Positions 1 to 5,494 of a stretch of DNA of 5,494 bases are shown in pieces. A program made the position numbers and the translations under genes. Location of the stretch: contig CANCCE010000189.1 of assembly GCA_947374505.1 (NCBI GenBank), forward strand, positions 1 through 5,494. Reading direction: 5' to 3'. The stretch is from Comamonadaceae bacterium (GTDB lineage Bacteria; Pseudomonadota; Gammaproteobacteria; Burkholderiales; Burkholderiaceae_C). Below the pieces are notes generated by a model. The model saw only the letters and a program-made list of their open reading frames with translations. It did no database searches and was not told the DNA's origin. Positions within the stretch are counted from its first letter, which is position 1. Each line of letters starts with the position of its first letter.

Positions 1-82
1 CACCGGGCCAGCTATAAAAAAAGTAAGCCCCAACGATGAGCGCCAGGCCAGCGGCCGGAATCAGGAATTTTTGAAAGTTCAT
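1..82 (-). CDS. N-terminus of a small membrane-anchored protein (partial, runs off left edge)
   Basis: Reading the minus strand from an ATG at 80-82 gives 27 open codons to the window edge, beginning MNFQKFLIPAAGLAL. Residues 7-25 form one hydrophobic stretch rich in Leu, Ala, Ile and Phe after a single Lys, so this is a signal anchor or first transmembrane helix. The Shine-Dalgarno is weak: only an AAGA-type purine run lies just upstream. The gene has the same orientation as the transporter and radA and starts 177 bp beyond the transporter stop, with a dispersed repeat in between, so it may have its own promoter. From memory, it resembles the start of a short Comamonadaceae membrane protein of unknown function that databases sometimes label glycerate kinase. 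That is recollection only, and no function can be read from 27 residues. Confidence 0.5.
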   Translation of the reverse strand, partial: MNFQKFLIPAAGLALIVGAYFFYSWPG

Positions 83-259
83 GGTCTTATTTTCGCAGCA
101 CCCGCGCAAAGCTCTTTGTGGAGAGTGCGTACGGGGCCCGAACGCGCAGCCATGGATTGCCGTGCTTCGCTCGCAAAGACGAGCGTTTCGTCATTGCAAA
201 GACGAGACTTCCGTCACCGCGAGGCTAGGCCCTGGCAGTCCATGGGGTGCAGCGCTGGC
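83..259. other. Intergenic region between transporter and left-edge gene
   Basis: This 177-bp non-coding gap contains the inverted-repeat element at 150-245. The part nearest the left gene (83-149) has a short palindrome at 107-118 (CAAAG, two bases, CTTTG) but no convincing sigma-70 promoter. The first bases after the transporter stop show no hairpin followed by a T-run, so the repeat element itself is the only strong secondary structure that could end or stabilise the transporter transcript. Confidence 0.6.
150..245. repeat. 96-bp inverted-repeat element with CCATGG ends (MITE/REP-like)
   Basis: The left end CCATGGATTGCC (150-161) and right end GGCAGTCCATGG (234-245) are inverted copies matching at 11 of 12 positions. 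The similarity extends inward as imperfect arms, 150-181 against 212-245, with two small gaps. The centre holds a second hairpin: GCAAAGACGA (173-182) against TCGTCATTGC (188-197), one mismatch, 5-base loop. The 11-bp direct repeat GCAAAGACGAG occurs at 173-183 and 196-206. The combination of CGTCATTGC-type and GCAATCCATGG-type motifs is typical of short repeats scattered in intergenic regions of many proteobacteria. No transposase is encoded, and I see no clear target-site duplication directly at the ends, although GCAGC occurs near both. Confidence 0.7.
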
Positions 260-1774
260 TCACTTGACCATTTCACGGACTTTTTTGCGCAAGGCCTTTT
301 CAAGGCGCTGTTCGACTTTCCAGTCTTGATGAATGGCGCGCGTCACCGAGATCGCGATCAGCAGCAGCACCACTGAAAACGGCAGTGCAAAGACAATGGT
401 AGCGGTCTGCATCGCCTTCAGGCCACCGGCCAGCAGCAAACTGATGGCGATCGCCGCCACCAGCACACCCCACATGACTTTGACGCGATTCGGCGGGTTG
501 GGATTACCACCCGTGCTCATCATGCCCAGCACCAGTGTGGCCGAGTCACCCGAGGTCACAAAGAAGACCATCACCAGCAGCGTCGCCACCACCGACATCA
601 CGGCTCCCATGGGCAGCGCGCTGAACAGCGCAAACATCGCGGTCGACACATCAGCCTTCACAGCAGCGGCGACCGGAACGGCCTGGAAAATTTCCATGTA
701 CAGGGCGGCACCACCGAAAATCGAGAACCACACGCAACCCACCAGCGTGGGTGCCAGCACGGTGCCGACGATGAACTGGCGAATGGTCCGCCCGCGCGAC
801 ACACGCGCAATGAACAAACCGACAAACGGCGACCATGACACCCACCAAGCCCAATAAAAAATGGTCCAGTCGCCCACCCAAGAGTTCTCACGGAACGGCG
901 TCATGCGCAAGCTCATGCTGACAAACTGACTCAGGTACGCGCCCAGCGTGCTGGTGAAGGTGTCAATGATGGCGATGGTCGGGCCGAGCAACAACACGGC
1001 CAGTGCCAACAATGCCGCCAGAATCAGGTTGCCAGTCGACAGCCATTTGATGCCGCGCTCCACGCCGCTCACGGCCGACGTCAGAAACAACAAAGTGGTC
1101 ACCACGATGATGCCGACCTGAGCGCTAGCCCCCACCGGGAGACCGAAGACCGCGAACAAGCCGCTGTTGATCTGCTGCGCGCCCATGCCCAGCGATGTGG
1201 CAACGCCAAAAGCCGTGGCGACCACGGCCATCACATTGAAAGCAGGCGACAGGCGCTGCACGAGGGTCCAAGGCAAGGCATCTGTCACCGAACTGACCAG
1301 CGGCGAGGCCTTGCGGCGAAACTGGAAAAAGGCAATCGCCAAGCCGACAACGCCGTAGATCGCCCAAGGATGCAGACCCCAGTGAAAAAAGGCGTAACGC
1401 ATGGCGATATTGGCGGCTTCGGGCGTGCCCGGAACCACGCCCGGCGGTGAACTCACATAATGCGAGACCGGTTCGGCCACCCCCCAAAACACTAGGCCAA
1501 TGCCCATGCCGGCGGCAAACAACATGGAAAACCAGGCACCCACCGAGAACTCGGGTTCATCGTCTTCGTCACCCAGCTTGAGGTCGCCATAGCGACTGAC
1601 CGCGAGAAAGACGGCCAACACCACCAAGCCCAACACCAACCACAGGTAAAACCAACCAAAGTTGTGGGTGATGCTGCCTAGCAGATCGCCGAAAACACGG
1701 TCCAGACTGGCCGGAGAGAATAGTCCCCACAGCACCACGGCGACGATCAGGCCCGCCGAAAAAATAAGTTGCAT
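260..1774 (-). CDS. BCCT-family sodium-coupled betaine-type transporter
   Basis: The 504-residue product is an inner-membrane secondary transporter of the betaine/carnitine/choline family (LeuT fold, about 12 helices), likely importing a trimethylammonium osmolyte such as glycine betaine with Na+. The glycine motif GMGIG is at 89-93. Aromatic-box residues W132, W137 and Y140 lie in the HWGLHPWAIY stretch, and the family hallmark WAWWVSWSP is at 308-316, followed by SRGRTIRQF. TSGDSA at 407-412, with A87 and M90, matches the Na2 site of BetP. The last Gly of GMGIG is the residue whose change to Asp gives BetP choline transport, which favours a betaine-like substrate. The C-terminal tail is basic but short (about 25 residues), so strong BetP-style osmosensing is doubtful. 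The start is set at the ATG at 1774 because AGAGGA (1782-1787) sits 7 nt upstream; an upstream in-frame ATG at 1852 would overlap radA. The 31-bp gap to radA suggests co-transcription. The exact substrate is inferred. Confidence 0.9.
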   Translation of the reverse strand: MQLIFSAGLIVAVVLWGLFSPASLDRVFGDLLGSITHNFGWFYLWLVLGLVVLAVFLAVSRYGDLKLGDEDDEPEFSVGAWFSMLFAAGMGIGLVFWGVAEPVSHYVSSPPGVVPGTPEAANIAMRYAFFHWGLHPWAIYGVVGLAIAFFQFRRKASPLVSSVTDALPWTLVQRLSPAFNVMAVVATAFGVATSLGMGAQQINSGLFAVFGLPVGASAQVGIIVVTTLLFLTSAVSGVERGIKWLSTGNLILAALLALAVLLLGPTIAIIDTFTSTLGAYLSQFVSMSLRMTPFRENSWVGDWTIFYWAWWVSWSPFVGLFIARVSRGRTIRQFIVGTVLAPTLVGCVWFSIFGGAALYMEIFQAVPVAAAVKADVSTAMFALFSALPMGAVMSVVATLLVMVFFVTSGDSATLVLGMMSTGGNPNPPNRVKVMWGVLVAAIAISLLLAGGLKAMQTATIVFALPFSVVLLLIAISVTRAIHQDWKVEQRLEKALRKKVREMVK

Positions 1775-1781
1775 ACGAAAG

Positions 1782-1787
1782 TCCTCT
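1782..1787 (-). promoter_or_regulatory. Ribosome binding site that fixes the transporter start
   Basis: On the minus strand AGAGGA stands 7 nt before the ATG at 1772-1774, a near-ideal Shine-Dalgarno. It decides for the 504-residue transporter over the 530-residue reading that would begin inside radA. The site lies wholly in the radA-transporter gap, so the transporter can be translated independently from a shared transcript. Confidence 0.75.
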
Positions 1788-1805
1788 TTGGCGAGGAGTA
1801 TCGCG

Positions 1806-3194
<1,389 letters not shown>

Positions 3195-3300
3195 GTCGCT
3201 AGTGTAGGCAGCCTGAAGCTCACCTTAAAGCCAAGAAGACGCGCTGGCGAAGATGGCGCGCTTGGGCAACAAAGCTTTCAAGACTTAAAAACAAACAGGT

Positions 3301-3324
3301 TGGCTATACTGTACATATTAGCCA
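3301..3324. promoter_or_regulatory. Candidate antitoxin operator: 24-bp inverted repeat with TGTACA core
   Basis: The outer arms TGGCTA (3301-3306) and TAGCCA (3319-3324) are perfect inverted copies, and the exact centre is the self-complementary hexamer TGTACA (3310-3315). The linking bases are not symmetric. TGTACA is the published core of the palindromes bound by YefM-family antitoxins, and the gene 19 bp downstream encodes a Phd/YefM-type antitoxin. The site covers the antitoxin -10 box, so binding of antitoxin or antitoxin-toxin complex would block transcription. Direct binding is inferred. Confidence 0.65.
3305..3310 (+). promoter_or_regulatory. Candidate -10 box of the toxin-antitoxin operon
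   Basis: TATACT matches the sigma-70 -10 consensus at five of six positions. It would start the transcript near 3317, giving a leader of about 26 nt. The -35 is poor (GACTTA at 3282-3287 with a 17-bp spacer, or CTTAAA slightly closer), so the promoter is either moderate or relies on the T-G two bases before the -10. It lies inside the palindromic operator. Confidence 0.5.
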
Positions 3325-3344
3325 GTCTTTAAGGAGCTTGTCAT
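3315..3344 (-). promoter_or_regulatory. Candidate divergent promoter for radA
   Basis: On the minus strand ATGACA (3339-3344, five of six to TTGACA), an 18-bp spacer and TAATAT (3315-3320, four of six to TATAAT) form a plausible sigma-70 promoter pointing at radA. Its transcript would begin near 3308 and carry a leader of roughly 114 nt. The -35 overlaps the antitoxin start codon and the -10 lies in the operator, so the two divergent promoters would share control. Box matches of this quality also occur by chance. Confidence 0.3.
3331..3336 (+). promoter_or_regulatory. Strong ribosome binding site of the antitoxin
   Basis: AAGGAG lies 6 nt before the ATG at 3343. This is much stronger than the signal before the toxin, as expected where antitoxin must be made in excess of toxin. 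Confidence 0.8.
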
Positions 3345-3621
3345 GATCACCGTTACCTCTGTAGAAGCCCAAAACCGTTTCGGCCAGTTGCTCGACACCG
3401 TACAGCGCGAGCCAGTCATCATCACGCGCCATGGACGCACCGCCGCGTTCATGGTGTCGCCGCAAGACATGCAAGACCTGCAGGCGGCGCGCGACAACAA
3501 GCGGCAAAGTGCAGTGGCGGCCTTTGAGACCTGGAGCCGACAGGCGGCTGCCAGTGCGCTGCCAGCGGCGGCCGAGCTGACCGATGCAGATGTCGTGCGC
3601 ATGGTGAAAGAGTCTCGTTGA
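3343..3621 (+). CDS. Phd/YefM-family antitoxin
   Basis: The 92-residue protein has the Phd/YefM fold over its first 47 residues: ITVTSVEAQNRFGQLLDTV (2-20), then a beta-turn segment with VIITRHGRTAAFMVSP (25-40). This part binds DNA and dimerises, and in known family members represses its own operon. The C-terminal half (about 48-92) is Ala- and Gln-rich and ends in LTDADVVRMVKESR, the kind of helix that wraps around and inhibits a cognate toxin. It has a strong Shine-Dalgarno and a palindromic operator with the TGTACA core typical of YefM sites. Its stop TGA overlaps the toxin start by 4 nt, so translation is coupled. The partner is a PIN-domain nuclease rather than the Doc or YoeB/RelE toxin for which the family is named. 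Membership is clear; binding partner and operator are inferred from position. Confidence 0.9.
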   Translation: MITVTSVEAQNRFGQLLDTVQREPVIITRHGRTAAFMVSPQDMQDLQAARDNKRQSAVAAFETWSRQAAASALPAAAELTDADVVRMVKESR

Positions 3622-4055
3622 GCATTTTTCGGCGTCTGGTGTTCGACACCAGTACGCTGGTGAGCGCAGCATTGCGCGTGGGCTCGCTGCCCCATCGTGC
3701 GATGACCCATGCGCTGTCAGTCGGTGAGTTGTGTGTCTGCGCGTCCACCTTGGCTGAACTGGACGAGGTGTTGATGCGGGCCAAGTTTGACCGCTACCAG
3801 TCAGCCGAGGTGCGCCGTGCATTTGCTGAGTTTGTCCGACTGGACTCCCTGTTTTTCGAAGTGTCCGACACGGATGTGCGCAACGTACAACCACTCTGCC
3901 GCGACCCCAAAGACAATCAGTTTCTGGCGTTGCTACAGGTGTGCGATGCCGATGTTTTGATCAGCAGCGATGCCGACCTGCTTGTCTTGCATCCTTGGAA
4001 CGCCATCCCGATCATGACGCCCGCCGCATTTTTGGGAACTGTAAACACGCATTGA
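3618..4055 (+). CDS. PIN-domain ribonuclease toxin (COG1569-type, VapC-like)
   Basis: The 145-residue protein matches the 'putative toxin component, PIN family' group along its whole length: VFDTSTLVSAAL (8-19), STLAELDEVL (43-52), CRDPKDNQFL (94-103), SSDADLLVL (116-124) and the C-terminal IPIMTPAAFL. Likely Mg-binding acidic residues are D10, E47, D96 or D99, and D118, so the active site looks intact. PIN toxins cut RNA (for VapC, often tRNA or rRNA) and arrest growth when antitoxin is lost. The start is TTG at 3618, overlapping the antitoxin stop as TTGA. Only a weak GAAAGAG precedes it, and a GTG at 3639 would leave almost no residues before the first catalytic Asp. The weak start would keep toxin below antitoxin. 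It ends 56 bp before a convergent synthetase gene. The RNA target is unknown. Confidence 0.88.
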   Translation: MSIFRRLVFDTSTLVSAALRVGSLPHRAMTHALSVGELCVCASTLAELDEVLMRAKFDRYQSAEVRRAFAEFVRLDSLFFEVSDTDVRNVQPLCRDPKDNQFLALLQVCDADVLISSDADLLVLHPWNAIPIMTPAAFLGTVNTH

Positions 4056-4068
4056 CAGGGTCAAACAG

Positions 4069-4090
4069 AAAAAGGGCGAGCCCATGAGCC
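4069..4090 (-). terminator. Weak candidate terminator for the acyl-CoA synthetase
   Basis: On the minus strand, just past the synthetase stop, the self-complementary GGGCTCGCCC (4074-4083) is followed at once by five T residues. The stem is very short for its loop, and an alternative pairing with the neighbouring GGCTC copy is no better. The placement between convergent genes fits a terminator, but the structure is marginal. Confidence 0.25.
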
Positions 4091-4111
4091 TGCATAAAGA
4101 AAAACGCTGCT

Positions 4112-5494
4112 TCAGCAAGCCACGAACACCACCACGCCGTCGGCGGCACGCACGCCTTGGCCTGCAGACAACACAAACAGCGGATTGATTTCAGCGGTGA
4201 TGAGCCGCTCACCCAAGGCCTCGGCCAACTGCGAAAAGCGCACGATGGCGTCGACCAGTGCATCGACATCGGCCAGCGGCCGGCCTCGGTAACCGTTCAG
4301 CAGCGGCCAAGTTTTCAGCGCATGCAGCATGGCACGCGCCTCGGCCGGCTGCAGTCCACCAACTTCCGGTAGCAGGCGCAATACGCTGTCGTCGAGCAGT
4401 TCAGCGGTGACGCCGCCCATGCCGAGCAGCAACACCATGCCGAGCGGGTCACGCTGCAGACCGAGCAACATCTCGGTGCCGCCGCTGACCATTTCTTGCA
4501 CCAACCAGGCGTCGGGCAGCTTGGCGGTGGTATCTTTCATGGCGTCTTGAACCGCGTCTTTCATCAGCGCTAAACGCGCCGCCACGTCTGCAGGCGCAAC
4601 GTTGACAGCCACCCCACCGACCTCGCTTTTGTGCAGAATGTGGCGCGACAACAGCTTCAACACCACCGGCGCACCGAATGCTTCGGCGGCACGCTGCGCT
4701 TCGGCAGGCGTGCGCACCACCGTCTCGCGCACAACGCCGATGCCGGCTTGGGCAAACAGCTGTTTGGCTTCGTGTTCGTCGAGCGGTCCGTCGGCCAAGC
4801 CTGCCGCGTACACCGCCAAAGGCGAGCGTTGCGCGCTCGCCGCCAGATGCGGCGTTGCCTTCTGCGTGTCGTGGGTTGATGCGCCTTCCTGCATCAACAG
4901 CGCGGTGAAGGCTGCGGTGCAACTTTCAGGGGCGCTGAAAGCCGGCACCCCACGCAAGCCCAACAAGCGCGCCACCTCGGGCGCATGTGGGCTGACATAG
5001 GCCAGCAAGGGCTTGGCGCTGCCGGGCAAACTGGCATGAATCGCGTCAGCCATCAGGTCGGGCATGGCCAAGGCCGACGAGCCGACGATGACGACCACCG
5101 CGTCATACGTCGGGCTGGCCAACAAGATGCTGATGGCTCCGCGCAGCAGCAGCGGCTGCAAGCCGGCGAGCGTGACATCAATCGGGTTGCGGTCGAGCGC
5201 CGCCTGGTCGTTTTGCTGCAAGGCGCGCAAGCGGCTGGCGGTGTCTGCATCGGGCGCCGGGGTTTCAAAACCAGCCAGCCCCAGACTGTCGGCCACCAAG
5301 GTGCCGGCGCCGCCGGTGGACGTCAAGATGGCGACCCGCCGGCCCAACAAACGCCGACCGGAGGCGAGTGCCGCCGACATGTCGAGCAAGTCGGCGAAGG
5401 TCTGCGCGCGCACCACACCGGCCTGCGCAAACAGCGCGTCATAGACCCGGTCAGCGCCGGCCAGCGCACCGGTGTGCGAGACCGCCGCGGCAGC
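4112..5494 (-). CDS. NDP-forming acyl-CoA synthetase (COG1042-like), C-terminal part
   Basis: The reading frame is open to the right edge, so the true start lies outside; an internal GTG at 5416 is not the start. The visible 460 residues belong to the fused acetate/acyl-CoA ligase (ADP-forming) family, which joins acid, CoA and NTP through a phospho-His relay. The order fits: end of the CoA-ligase alpha part with SHTGALAG (visible 6-13, H7 being the likely phosphorylated His), a second flavodoxin-like domain with STGGAGTL (59-66), then an ATP-grasp domain from about 235, with HKSEVGGV (288-295), GTEMLLGLQRDP (339-350) and AEINPL (434-439, likely metal site). Full family members are about 700 residues, so roughly one third is missing. 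The usual FGP after RDP is replaced by LGM. Substrate is not readable; acetate, propionate or a longer or aromatic acid are possible. No partner gene is visible. Confidence 0.88.
   Translation of the reverse strand, partial: AAAAVSHTGALAGADRVYDALFAQAGVVRAQTFADLLDMSAALASGRRLLGRRVAILTSTGGAGTLVADSLGLAGFETPAPDADTASRLRALQQNDQAALDRNPIDVTLAGLQPLLLRGAISILLASPTYDAVVVIVGSSALAMPDLMADAIHASLPGSAKPLLAYVSPHAPEVARLLGLRGVPAFSAPESCTAAFTALLMQEGASTHDTQKATPHLAASAQRSPLAVYAAGLADGPLDEHEAKQLFAQAGIGVVRETVVRTPAEAQRAAEAFGAPVVLKLLSRHILHKSEVGGVAVNVAPADVAARLALMKDAVQDAMKDTTAKLPDAWLVQEMVSGGTEMLLGLQRDPLGMVLLLGMGGVTAELLDDSVLRLLPEVGGLQPAEARAMLHALKTWPLLNGYRGRPLADVDALVDAIVRFSQLAEALGERLITAEINPLFVLSAGQGVRAADGVVVFVAC

Larger units (their letters stand above)
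3195..3342. other. Divergent intergenic control region between radA and the TA module
   Basis: This 148-bp region separates the two divergent start codons. Its right third holds the palindromic operator, the antitoxin -10 box and a Shine-Dalgarno. The left two thirds (3195-3290) show no coding potential. They contain a short GC-rich inverted repeat, CGCGC and GCGCG around 3239-3260, without a T-run, so I do not call a terminator there. A TACACT box lies just before the radA ATG on the minus strand but lacks a good -35. Confidence 0.6.

Noticed and set aside
150..245. CRISPR array reading of the short repeats
   Set aside because: Only two 11-bp direct copies at 23-bp spacing, inside a palindromic element; no regular repeat-spacer pattern.
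71..376. Plus-strand open frames across the left intergenic repeat
   Set aside because: They cross the inverted-repeat element and run antisense into the transporter 3' end. No family resemblance or convincing ribosome binding site.
3224..3275. GC-rich inverted repeat as a terminator between radA and the TA module
   Set aside because: The stem is only about five pairs with an 11-base loop, there is no T-run on either strand, and both flanking genes point away from it.
3304..3894. Long minus-strand open frame (196 codons) opposite the TA genes
   Set aside because: Its sequence is Arg-, His- and Pro-rich without any family motif and it is antisense to two well-supported genes, so it is a GC-driven shadow frame.
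5392..5416. GTG at 5416 as the start of the acyl-CoA synthetase
   Set aside because: The frame stays open to the window edge, and the upstream codons encode SHTGALAG, a conserved family motif, so the gene continues outside the window.

Overview
This is a GC-rich chromosomal window. Codon use, gene content and protein style suggest a betaproteobacterium, most likely Burkholderiales/Comamonadaceae (Rhodoferax/Polaromonas-like). That placement is inference from style; no rRNA or other taxonomic marker is present.

Layout from left to right. The left edge (1-82, minus) holds only the first 27 codons of a small protein that starts with a membrane segment. A 177-bp gap (83-259) follows. It contains a 96-bp inverted-repeat element (150-245) with CCATGGAYTGCC ends, which looks like a miniature dispersed repeat. 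Next, on the minus strand, are a BCCT-family betaine-type transporter (start re-assigned to 1774) and, 31 bp upstream of it, the DNA-repair ATPase gene radA (1806-3194). The two are probably co-transcribed in the order radA then transporter.

Upstream of radA, a 148-bp divergent region (3195-3342) separates it from a plus-strand type II toxin-antitoxin module: a Phd/YefM-type antitoxin (3343-3621) and a COG1569-type PIN-domain ribonuclease toxin (3618-4055). The antitoxin stop overlaps a TTG start of the toxin. The control region carries a 24-bp inverted repeat with TGGCTA/TAGCCA arms and a TGTACA core. It overlaps the antitoxin -10 box and probably a divergent -10 that would serve radA. TGTACA is the core described for YefM-family operators, so this is a good candidate for autoregulation that may also reach the radA-transporter transcript.

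The right part (4112-5494, minus) is the C-terminal two thirds of an NDP-forming acyl-CoA synthetase (COG1042-like). It faces the toxin gene convergently across 56 bp and runs off the right edge.

Most of the window is ordinary. The parts worth a second look are the TA control region, the Phd-PIN pairing and the dispersed inverted-repeat element. I see no phage, CRISPR, IS transposase, tRNA or rRNA.
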